Of a stretch of DNA of 13,221 bases, positions 7,483 through 13,221 are shown piece after piece. The stretch is from positions 1 to 13,221 of the forward strand of contig CATEMS010000077.1 of the NCBI GenBank assembly GCA_949507465.1, read 5' to 3'. This DNA comes from Flavobacteriaceae bacterium (GTDB taxonomy: Bacteria > Bacteroidota > Bacteroidia > Flavobacteriales > Flavobacteriaceae). The notes under the pieces were generated by a model, which had not been told where the DNA came from, ran no database searches, and saw nothing but the letters and a program-made list of their open reading frames with translations. A program made the translations under genes and the position numbers. Numbering within the stretch: position 1 is the first letter of the stretch; each line of letters starts with the position of its first letter.

Positions 7483-7497
7483 ATTATAGTATTTTTG
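7465..7497 (+). promoter_or_regulatory. Predicted promoter of tamL
   Basis: TATTTTTG at 7490-7497 matches the TAnnTTTG box, with a TTG at 7465-7467 located 22 bp upstream as a possible -33 element. That element lies inside the first codons of the divergent RNA methyltransferase gene. Transcription would begin near 7501, leaving a leader of about 36 bases before the TTG start codon at 7537. Confidence 0.6.
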
Positions 7498-7536
7498 ATG
7501 TTTAGATACACAACCCTATTGACCCTTTCATAACAT

Positions 7537-10119
7537 TTGAAATTAGGTGCCACAAAAATATCATTAATTTTAGGAATTACGACACTCCTGTGGTCTTGTA
7601 ATGCAGTTAAAAATGTAGCCAATGGAGAACTTTTACTCACTAAAAACACCATCGAGGTGGATGGACAAAAAGTGGATGACTTTGGGGTTTTTAGTCAATT
7701 AACCCAAACCCCCAACACCAAAATACCTTTAATTGGTATTCCTGTAGGGCTTCATTTATATAACCTTGCAGACCAAAAGGCAGACAGCACTTTTACTACA
7801 TGGGTTCACAAAAAAGAGAAGAGAGAACAACGATTAATTAACCTTTTGTCTAAAAAACAACTAAAAGAATTAGGCAATTACTACAAGGGTTTTAATCAGT
7901 GGTTAAAAAAATCTGGAGATGCTCCAGAACTAATCAGTCTGGCAAAAACAAAAAAATCACAGGAACGTATCAAGCAGTGGTATGCAAAAAAAGGATGGTT
8001 TAATGTGGAGGTGGATTATGCCATTACAAAAAACAAACGAAAAGCCAAAACAGCAGAGGTCACATACAATGTGAGTTTAAAAAAGCCTTATTTTATAGAT
8101 AATATTGAGCAGGAAATCGCTTCTCCAATTATAGATTCTATCCTAGAGGCTACTAAAGATAATACCTTTATTAAAAAATCATCCCAATATGCTGCTACAG
8201 ATTTTGAGAACGAACGAGAACGCATTAACCTGCAACTACGCAATTCTGGACTATATAATTTTGATAGAGAGTACATTAACTTTGAAGCAGATACAGTAAA
8301 CACAGGTAATAAAGTTAACATACGGTACATAATACCCCAGCGTACTATTGAGGTCAATGATACCACCAAAATAGTTCCTTTTAAAGTCTACAAGGTAAAC
8401 CAGGTGAAGATCATAACAGATTACTCATTTGCCAACCAAGGCAGAAAATTTCAGGATTCTGTTAGTTACAATGGGTATTCATTATTTAGTTATGATGCAT
8501 TAAAGTTTAACCCAAAGGCCATAACAGATGCCATTGCTATTTTGCCTAACAAAATGTACAAAGATGTAGATAGAAATTTAACTTACAACCAACTTAGTGA
8601 TTTAAAAGTTTTTAAATACCCAAATATAACCTACCAAGAAGACCCAACAGACGCATCTGCGCAAGGTCTAATTAGCACTATTTTTTTAACACCTAGAAAA
8701 AAAGCTACACTAGATGCAAGTTTTGATGCCTTCTCCTCTAGCATTCAACAACTGGGTATAGGTTTTAAAGGCTCGTTATTTTTAAGAAATGTTTTTAAGG
8801 GTGCTGAAATTTTACAGCTATCTGGAAATGGTTCGTTGGGAGCCTCAAAAGATGTTGCAGACAATAACAGATTCTTTAATATTTCAGAATTTGGTGTTAC
8901 CTCAAAACTATCCATTCCAAGAGTAATGTTGCCAATTAATGTAGATCGATGGATTCCAAAATACATGGGGCCAACGACCAATATTAGTCTTGGTTTTAAT
9001 GCACAAAATAACATAGGGCTAGACAGGCAAAACTTAAGCGGAATTTACAATTACAACTGGCGACCCTCAAAAACCAGGACCAATAGCTTTGATTTATTTA
9101 ACATTCAGTTTGTTAGAAACCTAAACAAACGCAACTACTTTAACATTTACACCAACTCCTATGGACAAGCAAATAAAATTGCTCAAGATATTGAAAGCTC
9201 CAATCCAGGTAGTATAGACCCATCTTTGTATACCAGCAATGCAGACAATGAAATACAATTAAATATTCCCTCAGGAATAGATACATTTTTAAGCAACAGT
9301 GCCCAAGGGGTCTATCTGCTAGATCAGGAACAAACCAATACGCTTTTTAGTGTCATCCAGCGCGAGGCAAGACTTACAGAAAACAATCTTATTCTCGCCA
9401 CAAATTATACCTGGACACGTGATACAAGGGAGAATATATTTGATAAAAATTTCTCAAGACTACGTTGGAAACTAGAGTCTGCAGGAGAGATACTATCTGG
9501 GATTTCAAACATTCTTGGACTTGAAAAAAATAATACTGAAAACTACGAAACATTGGGAGTGATTTTTTCTCAATATGCAAAAGTAGAAGCGGAGTTTATA
9601 AAACACTGGCAGGTTTCTAATGATTATGTTGTAGCCTTTCGCGCTTTTGGAGGCATTGCCATCCCCTATGGAAATAGCCAAAGCATCCCTTTTACTAGAA
9701 GTTATTTTGCTGGTGGAGCTAATGACAACAGAGGCTGGAGGCCTTATGATTTGGGTCCAGGATCAAGTGGTGGTTTATTTGAGTTTAACGAAGCAAACTT
9801 TAAACTTGCCTTTAATGTAGAATATCGATTCCCAGTTATAGGAGCCTTTAAAGGGGCGCTATTTTTAGATGGAGGAAATATCTGGAACGCATTAGACAAT
9901 GTAAAAGACGAATCATTAAGATTTAGTGGGCTTGAGGACCTAAAAGAACTGGCCCTTGCCAGTGGCCTTGGTCTTCGGTATGATTTTGGTTTTTTTGTAG
10001 CCAGATTAGACACAGGGTTTAAAATACACAATCCTGCACTCTCCATAGAAAACAGATGGTTTACCCAAGCCAACTTTGCCAATGCTGTTTTTAATATAGG
10101 GATCAACTATCCTTTTTAA
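7537..10119 (+). CDS. tamL: TamL: lipidated BamA/TamA-family outer-membrane assembly protein
   Basis: The 860-residue protein belongs to the Omp85 superfamily, which inserts barrel proteins or helps envelope biogenesis. It starts with a lipoprotein signal whose lipobox is LWSC (Cys21). After it come about 400 residues of periplasmic domain with POTRA-like stretches (for example KQWYAKKGWFNVEVDY near 148-163, and around 185-265). The C-terminal half is a beta-barrel. The hallmark loop is seen as FAGGANDNRGW, with RGW at 732-734 in place of the usual RGY/F, followed by EYRFPVIGAFKGALFLDGG and a final strand ending in phenylalanine (NIGINYPF). The start must be TTG: a stop codon lies at 7531-7533 and no ATG precedes the signal peptide. 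No acidic residues directly follow Cys21, so it lacks the surface-export signal of Bacteroidota lipoproteins and probably faces the periplasm. No tamB partner is in the window. Confidence 0.88.
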   Translation: MKLGATKISLILGITTLLWSCNAVKNVANGELLLTKNTIEVDGQKVDDFGVFSQLTQTPNTKIPLIGIPVGLHLYNLADQKADSTFTTWVHKKEKREQRLINLLSKKQLKELGNYYKGFNQWLKKSGDAPELISLAKTKKSQERIKQWYAKKGWFNVEVDYAITKNKRKAKTAEVTYNVSLKKPYFIDNIEQEIASPIIDSILEATKDNTFIKKSSQYAATDFENERERINLQLRNSGLYNFDREYINFEADTVNTGNKVNIRYIIPQRTIEVNDTTKIVPFKVYKVNQVKIITDYSFANQGRKFQDSVSYNGYSLFSYDALKFNPKAITDAIAILPNKMYKDVDRNLTYNQLSDLKVFKYPNITYQEDPTDASAQGLISTIFLTPRKKATLDASFDAFSSSIQQLGIGFKGSLFLRNVFKGAEILQLSGNGSLGASKDVADNNRFFNISEFGVTSKLSIPRVMLPINVDRWIPKYMGPTTNISLGFNAQNNIGLDRQNLSGIYNYNWRPSKTRTNSFDLFNIQFVRNLNKRNYFNIYTNSYGQANKIAQDIESSNPGSIDPSLYTSNADNEIQLNIPSGIDTFLSNSAQGVYLLDQEQTNTLFSVIQREARLTENNLILATNYTWTRDTRENIFDKNFSRLRWKLESAGEILSGISNILGLEKNNTENYETLGVIFSQYAKVEAEFIKHWQVSNDYVVAFRAFGGIAIPYGNSQSIPFTRSYFAGGANDNRGWRPYDLGPGSSGGLFEFNEANFKLAFNVEYRFPVIGAFKGALFLDGGNIWNALDNVKDESLRFSGLEDLKELALASGLGLRYDFGFFVARLDTGFKIHNPALSIENRWFTQANFANAVFNIGINYPF

Positions 10120-10163
10120 AGATCCTGAAATTTGTACCAAAAGGGTTATAATATCAGCTAGTT

Positions 10164-10189
10164 AGTGCCACAATATAGGCACTTTAAAA
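10164..10189 (+). terminator. Stem-loop after tamL, possible weak terminator
   Basis: AGTGCC (10164-10169) pairs with GGCACT (10178-10183) around an 8-base loop, followed by TTTAAAAA. The stem is only 6 bp and the T-run is short, so termination of tamL transcription would be weak. It is the only terminator-like element between the tamL stop (10119) and the fbaA promoter. Confidence 0.35.
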
Positions 10190-10191
10190 AG

Positions 10192-10218
10192 AGCGGTAAA
10201 AGCTCCAATATTGCCGCT
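10192..10218. other. Stem-loop upstream of fbaA promoter
   Basis: AGCGGTAA (10192-10199) pairs with TTGCCGCT (10211-10218) through 8 bp including one G-U wobble, with an 11-base loop. No T-run follows, which argues against a simple terminator. It abuts the palindrome at 10218-10231. It may be part of the tamL mRNA 3' end or a DNA site; nothing decides between these. Confidence 0.35.
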
Positions 10219-10231
10219 ATGTTATAACATA
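10218..10231. promoter_or_regulatory. 14-bp perfect palindrome in the fbaA promoter, candidate operator
   Basis: TATGTTATAACATA is perfectly self-complementary and ends 7 bp before the -7 box of fbaA (10239-10246), placing it between the expected -33 and -7 elements. A dimeric protein bound there would block RNA polymerase, so repression of the aldolase/carboxylase transcript is the natural reading. The candidate protein is unknown. Confidence 0.4.
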
Positions 10232-10238
10232 AATTTAC

Positions 10239-10246
10239 TATTTTTG
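10239..10246 (+). promoter_or_regulatory. Predicted -7 box of the fbaA-accD promoter
   Basis: TATTTTTG matches TAnnTTTG and equals the box found at menG, tamL and rpsO. The nearest upstream TTG (10211-10213) is 25 bp away, rather far for a -33 element. Transcription would start near 10250, about 20 bases before the ATG. Confidence 0.6.
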
Positions 10247-10269
10247 TCTTTAAATTTTTAATATAATAT

Positions 10270-11337
10270 ATGTCACATACAATCAAATCAGGAGTAGCCT
10301 CAGGAAAAGAAATTCAAGCAATACATGCCTATGCTAAAGAAAAGGGTTTTGCAATGCCTGCAGTAAATGTTGTGGGAAATAGTAGTGTAAATGCTGTAAT
10401 GGAAACTGCTGCCCAATTAAATGCTCCTGTAAATATTCAATTCTCTAATGGAGGATGTTTGTTTAATGCAGGAAAAGGATTGTCTAATGAAAATCAACAA
10501 GCGGCCATTGCAGGAGGTATTGCAGGGGCCAAGCATGTTCATCAACTTGCTGAATTGTATGGGGCCACGGTTATTCTTCATACAGATCATTGTGCCAAAA
10601 AATTATTGCCTTGGATTGATGGTTTACTCGATGCGGGCGAGCAGCACTACAAAGAAACTGGAAAACCACTCTACAGCTCTCACATGATTGATTTAAGTGA
10701 GGAGCCCATAGAGGAGAATATTGAAATCTGTAAATCATACCTAGCGCGTATGTGCAAAATAGGGATGACCTTAGAGATCGAACTTGGTATTACAGGAGGG
10801 GAAGAAGATGGTGTTGATAATAGTGATGTAGATGTATCTAAGCTTTACACTCAGCCAGAAGAAGTAGCTTATGCCTATGAAGAATTAATGAAGGTGAGTG
10901 ACCAATTTACCATAGCTGCTGCCTTTGGAAATGTTCACGGTGTGTATAAACCCGGAAATGTAAAATTAACACCAAAAATCTTGAAAAATTCTCAAGAATT
11001 TGTCCAGAAAAAATTTGGTACGGGACCTAATCCTATAGACTTCGTATTTCATGGAGGGAGCGGATCTAGTGTTGAAGAAATTAGGGAGGCCATTGGGTAT
11101 GGAGTTGTGAAAATGAATATTGACACAGATCTTCAATTTGCATTTACAGAAGGACCAAGAGACTACATGACCAAAAATATTGAGTATCTTAGAACTCAGA
11201 TTGGAAATCCTGAAGGCGCAGATATACCAAATAAAAAATACTACGACCCAAGAGGGTGGATGCGAGGGGCCGAATTAACATTTATAAAGCGTCTTACAAA
11301 GGCTTTTGAAGACCTCAACAATGTGAACACATTATAA
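10270..11337 (+). CDS. fbaA: Class II fructose-bisphosphate aldolase
   Basis: The zinc-dependent enzyme cleaves fructose-1,6-bisphosphate to DHAP and glyceraldehyde-3-phosphate, or joins them in gluconeogenesis, in the cytoplasm. At 355 residues it matches the class IIA (E. coli FbaA) subtype. Landmarks are HTDHCAKK (104-111, with catalytic Asp106 and zinc ligand His107), EIELGITGGEEDGVDN (169-184, the metal and catalytic-loop glutamates), NVHGVYKPGNVKL (221-233, zinc ligand His223), FHGGSGSS (260-267, zinc ligand His261) and the phosphate-binding NIDTDLQ (283-289). All key residues are present. The ATG at 10270 gives the normal N-terminus. accD follows after 30 bp with no terminator, so the two are probably cotranscribed, joining a glycolytic enzyme to the committed step of fatty acid synthesis. 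The promoter carries a palindrome that may be an operator. Confidence 0.97.
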   Translation: MSHTIKSGVASGKEIQAIHAYAKEKGFAMPAVNVVGNSSVNAVMETAAQLNAPVNIQFSNGGCLFNAGKGLSNENQQAAIAGGIAGAKHVHQLAELYGATVILHTDHCAKKLLPWIDGLLDAGEQHYKETGKPLYSSHMIDLSEEPIEENIEICKSYLARMCKIGMTLEIELGITGGEEDGVDNSDVDVSKLYTQPEEVAYAYEELMKVSDQFTIAAAFGNVHGVYKPGNVKLTPKILKNSQEFVQKKFGTGPNPIDFVFHGGSGSSVEEIREAIGYGVVKMNIDTDLQFAFTEGPRDYMTKNIEYLRTQIGNPEGADIPNKKYYDPRGWMRGAELTFIKRLTKAFEDLNNVNTL

Positions 11338-11367
11338 GTAGAACATTAGATTTTAAACAGAAACAAT

Positions 11368-12234
11368 ATGGCTTGGTTTAAAAGAACAAAAAAAGGAATC
11401 AACACTCCTACCGAAGATAAAAAAGATGTGCCAAAGGGATTGTGGTATAAATCTCCGACAGGTAAAATAGTGGATGCAGAGGAGTTAGAAAAAAACTTCT
11501 ACGTAAGTCCTGAAGATGGCTACCATGTGCGTATTGGAAGCAAGGAGTATTTTGAAATTTTATTTGACAATAATAAGTTCAAAGAATTAGACAAAGATCT
11601 TACCTCTAAGGATCCTTTAAAGTTTGAGGATAAGAAAAAATACAGCGATAGGCTAATAGATGCCCAAAAGAAAACAGGATTAAATGATGCTGTTCGAACA
11701 GCCGTTGGAAAATCTATGGGGCAAAACCTTGTGATTGCTTGCATGGATTTTAGCTTTATTGGAGGGTCTATGGGTAGTGTTGTTGGAGAAAAAATAGCAC
11801 GAGCTGCAGATCATGCCTTAAAGACCAAAACACCTTTTTTACTTATCAGCAAATCTGGTGGTGCTAGGATGATGGAAGCCGCGCTCTCACTAATGCAACT
11901 AGCAAAAACAAGTGCTAAATTGGCCCAGCTAGCAGATGCAAAAATACCCTATGTATCTCTGTGTACAGACCCAACCACGGGAGGGACCACAGCCTCGTTT
12001 GCTATGCTTGGAGATATAAATATCAGTGAGCCCGGTGCACTTATTGGTTTTGCAGGACCGCGTGTTGTAAAAGACACCACAGGTAAGGATTTACCAGATG
12101 GTTTCCAGAGTGCAGAGTTTGTATTAGAGCATGGATTTTTAGATTTTATTTCACACCGCAAAGACATGAAGCGCAAAATTAATCTATACCTTGATCTGGT
12201 TCAAAACAAACCCCTGCGCAAAGAAACCGCATAA
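11368..12234 (+). CDS. accD: Acetyl-CoA carboxylase carboxyltransferase subunit beta, lacking the zinc-ribbon cysteines
   Basis: AccD with AccA moves the carboxyl group from carboxybiotin to acetyl-CoA, making malonyl-CoA for fatty acid synthesis. The 288-residue protein has the crotonase-fold core: FIGGSMGSVVGEKIARA (130-146), the oxyanion-hole segment SGGARMMEA (163-171), DPTTGGTTASFAMLGD (201-216) and EPGALIGFAGPRV (221-233). The N-terminal region aligns with the E. coli zinc ribbon, but all four cysteines are gone: WYKSPTGK (26-33) replaces WTKCDSCG, and VSPEDGYHVR (46-55) replaces VCPKCDHHMR. From memory, other flavobacterial AccD proteins look the same, so this is a lineage trait and not decay. 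The gene lies 30 bp after fbaA and is probably in its operon; accA and the biotin subunits are not in the window. Confidence 0.96.
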   Translation: MAWFKRTKKGINTPTEDKKDVPKGLWYKSPTGKIVDAEELEKNFYVSPEDGYHVRIGSKEYFEILFDNNKFKELDKDLTSKDPLKFEDKKKYSDRLIDAQKKTGLNDAVRTAVGKSMGQNLVIACMDFSFIGGSMGSVVGEKIARAADHALKTKTPFLLISKSGGARMMEAALSLMQLAKTSAKLAQLADAKIPYVSLCTDPTTGGTTASFAMLGDINISEPGALIGFAGPRVVKDTTGKDLPDGFQSAEFVLEHGFLDFISHRKDMKRKINLYLDLVQNKPLRKETA

Positions 12235-12273
12235 TCTCAAAAATAGTTTTTGGGCATTGACACACATATTGCT

Positions 12274-12296
12274 GATGCAAAGTGCATTGCTTTTTA
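12274..12296 (+). terminator. Possible weak terminator after accD
   Basis: ATGCA (12275-12279) pairs with TGCAT (12283-12287) over a 3-base loop, extendable by a G-T wobble, and five T follow at 12291-12295. The stem is short, so efficiency is doubtful. It lies 40 bp after the accD stop and upstream of the rpsO promoter, where a terminator is expected. Confidence 0.35.
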
Positions 12297-12336
12297 AATA
12301 AAATACTACACTACAATGCCATATCATTGAATTTTA

Positions 12337-12351
12337 CTATTTTTGCACCCG
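12337..12351 (+). promoter_or_regulatory. Predicted rpsO promoter, identical to that of menG over 15 bp
   Basis: CTATTTTTGCACCCG contains the -7 box TATTTTTG (12338-12345). Transcription would start near 12349 and give a leader of about 53 bases before rpsO. No well-spaced -33 TTG is visible. An in-frame ATG upstream of the rpsO start overlaps this box and so would not be transcribed as a start. Confidence 0.65.
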
Positions 12352-12402
12352 GATTATGATAGTCATGATTCATACATAAAAATCATTTACAATAATATTA
12401 GC

Positions 12403-12672
12403 ATGTATTTAGACCCAAAAGAAAAACAAGAGATTTTCGCCAAACACGGAAAATCTGCAACAGACACCGGTAACACGGAAGGTCAAATTGCATTATTCAC
12501 TTACAGAATTGAGCACCTTACAGAGCATTTGAAAGCAAATCACAAAGATTTCAACACAGAGCGTTCTTTGGTTAAATTGGTAGGTAAACGTCGTTCTTTG
12601 TTAGACTATCTAATGAAAAAAGATATTTTACGTTATAGAGCAATTGTTAAAGAATTAGGATTACGTAAATAA
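12403..12672 (+). CDS. rpsO: 30S ribosomal protein S15
   Basis: S15 is a primary 16S rRNA-binding protein that nucleates assembly of the central (platform) domain of the 30S subunit. From the ATG at 12403 (MYLDPKEKQEIFAKHG) the product is exactly 89 residues, the standard length. The conserved core is intact: TGNTEGQIALFTYRIEHLTEHL (about 22-43) and the H41-D48-type rRNA-contact loop KDFNTERSLVKLVGKRRSLLDYL (about 47-69). The frame extends 20 codons upstream, but those codons lie across the promoter and are not family-like. The short leader could fold, with ATGATT (12365-12370) facing AATCAT (12381-12386); S15 represses its own mRNA in several bacteria, but no known motif is recognisable. A strong terminator follows, then pnp, the same order as in E. 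coli. Confidence 0.98.
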   Translation: MYLDPKEKQEIFAKHGKSATDTGNTEGQIALFTYRIEHLTEHLKANHKDFNTERSLVKLVGKRRSLLDYLMKKDILRYRAIVKELGLRK

Positions 12673-12679
12673 TCCATAC

Positions 12680-12708
12680 AAGGGGCTTTTTGAGCCCCTT
12701 ACTTTTTA
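12680..12708 (+). terminator. Rho-independent terminator of rpsO
   Basis: AAGGGGCT (12680-12687) pairs perfectly with AGCCCCTT (12693-12700) over a 5-base loop (TTTTG), followed by ACTTTTTA. It starts 8 bp after the rpsO stop. This is the strongest terminator in the window and suggests that pnp needs read-through or its own promoter. Confidence 0.85.
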
Positions 12709-12745
12709 TATTTAAGTACTGAAAAGGCTTCCCTTTAGTTTTTCA

Positions 12746-12825
12746 TTGGTCAAACCACACAACACAACAACACTTGGTTTGAAAATCAAACCTTGACCAA
12801 ATTAACGATGCGCACTGCGCATTAA
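12746..12825 (+). promoter_or_regulatory. Structured pnp leader with alternative hairpins
   Basis: Four segments can pair in two mutually exclusive ways. Segment A contains TTGGTCAA (12746-12753) and, overlapping it, TCAAACC (12750-12756). B is GGTTTGA (12776-12782), C is TCAAACC (12786-12792) and D is TTGACCAA (12793-12800). Fold 1 is A:D (8 bp) stacked on B:C (7 bp, loop AAA), with a 22-base CA-rich bulge. Fold 2 pairs the overlapping part of A with B (7 bp). A further perfect 6-bp hairpin, ATGCGC-ACT-GCGCAT (12808-12822), ends 5 bases before the first pnp ATG. The same hairpin encodes a five-codon frame (MRTAH, 12808-12825). PNPase controls its own structured leader in E. coli; here that role is inference. 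No exact TAnnTTTG box is visible; TAGTTTTT in 12731-12750 is the nearest match. Confidence 0.55.
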
Positions 12826-12836
12826 AAATGAAAAAT

Positions 12837-13221
12837 ATGATACCTAAAGTATTTAAAGAGGTCATTGACCTTGGTGATGGTAGAGAAATTACTATCGAAA
12901 CCGGAAAATTAGCAAAACAGGCACACGGTTCTGTCGTGGTACAGTCTGGAAAATGTATGATACTTTGTACAGTAGTTTCAAATTACGAACAAAAAGATCT
13001 ACCCTTTTTACCCCTAACTGTTGATTACAGAGAGAAGTTTGCAGCTGCAGGACGATACCCTGGAGGATTCTTCAAAAGAGAAGCACGCCCTAGTGATGGA
13101 GAGGTGTTAACCATGCGTCTTGTTGACCGTGTGTTGCGTCCATTATTTCCAAAAAACTACAGTGCAGAAACACAGGTAATGATACAGTTAATGTCTCATG
13201 ATGATGATGTAATGCCAGATG
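12837..13221 (+). CDS. pnp: Polyribonucleotide nucleotidyltransferase (PNPase), 5' part (runs off right edge)
   Basis: PNPase degrades RNA 3' to 5' with phosphate, and is a trimeric ring with two RNase PH-like domains plus KH and S1 domains. The window holds 128 codons of the first RNase PH domain: the strand pattern ETGKLAKQAHGSVVVQSGK (21-39), FLPLTVDYREKFAAAGRYPG (57-76), the RNA-contacting FFKREARPSD (78-87) and LVDRVLRPLFP (95-105). The match to PNPase is unambiguous; catalytic residues of the second RNase PH domain lie outside. ATG at 12837 gives MIPKVFKEVIDLGDG, the N-terminus I expect for the family in this phylum; the in-frame ATG at 12828 would add MKN. The gene follows rpsO as in many bacteria and is preceded by a hairpin-rich leader that may mediate autoregulation. 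Confidence 0.97.
   Translation, partial: MIPKVFKEVIDLGDGREITIETGKLAKQAHGSVVVQSGKCMILCTVVSNYEQKDLPFLPLTVDYREKFAAAGRYPGGFFKREARPSDGEVLTMRLVDRVLRPLFPKNYSAETQVMIQLMSHDDDVMPD

Noticed and set aside
9744..10106. 120-codon antisense frame inside tamL
   Set aside because: It shadows the conserved barrel end of tamL, and its composition follows the opposite-strand codon pattern.
12343..12402. Upstream in-frame extension of rpsO (20 codons)
   Set aside because: It overlaps the promoter box, is not S15-like, and S15 is normally 89 residues, which the start at 12403 gives exactly.
1..13221. Mobile elements, CRISPR arrays, tRNA or rRNA genes, defence islands
   Set aside because: No transposase or integrase motifs, long terminal repeats, spaced direct repeats or RNA gene signatures were seen; every long stretch is core coding sequence.

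Overview
The window is an AT-rich stretch of core chromosome from a member of the Bacteroidota, most likely a Flavobacteriaceae species. The evidence is several promoters with the Bacteroidota -7 box TAnnTTTG, no Shine-Dalgarno-like leaders, a PorT/SprT-type secretion protein directly behind the menaquinone methylase, a lipidated BamA/TamA-type protein (TamL), and an AccD without its zinc cysteines. No mobile element, CRISPR array, tRNA or rRNA was seen, and I find no dedicated novel gene system. The points of interest are regulatory leaders, start codons and lineage-specific protein changes.

Layout: (1) 1-719, minus strand: 5' part of a 2-oxo acid dehydrogenase E2 acyltransferase that runs off the left edge. 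It diverges from an Lrp/AsnC regulator (880-1365) across a 160-bp AT-rich region with repeated ATTTATT-type half-sites. (2) 1468-2277: a secreted protein with two OmpA-like domains, meeting trkH tail to tail. (3) 2280-5134, minus strand: trkA-trkH, a potassium uptake pair fused by a TAATG stop/start overlap. (4) 5324-6770: menG/ubiE and porT, one base apart, transcribed divergently from trkA. (5) 6757-7482, minus strand: an SpoU/TrmH-family RNA methyltransferase whose 3' end overlaps porT by 14 bp. (6) 7537-10119: tamL, divergent from the methyltransferase; both genes begin with TTG. (7) 10270-12234: fbaA and accD, probably one transcript, behind a 150-bp region with two stem-loops and a 14-bp palindrome. 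(8) 12403-12672: rpsO with a strong terminator, then the start of pnp (to the right edge) behind a highly structured leader.

Functionally the genes serve central housekeeping: branched-chain or other 2-oxo acid oxidation, K+ homeostasis, menaquinone synthesis, glycolysis and gluconeogenesis, fatty acid synthesis, outer-membrane assembly and type IX secretion, and translation/RNA turnover. Four promoters (menG, tamL, fbaA, rpsO) share the same TATTTTTG box. The menG and rpsO promoters are identical over 15 bases, which hints at common growth-linked control.
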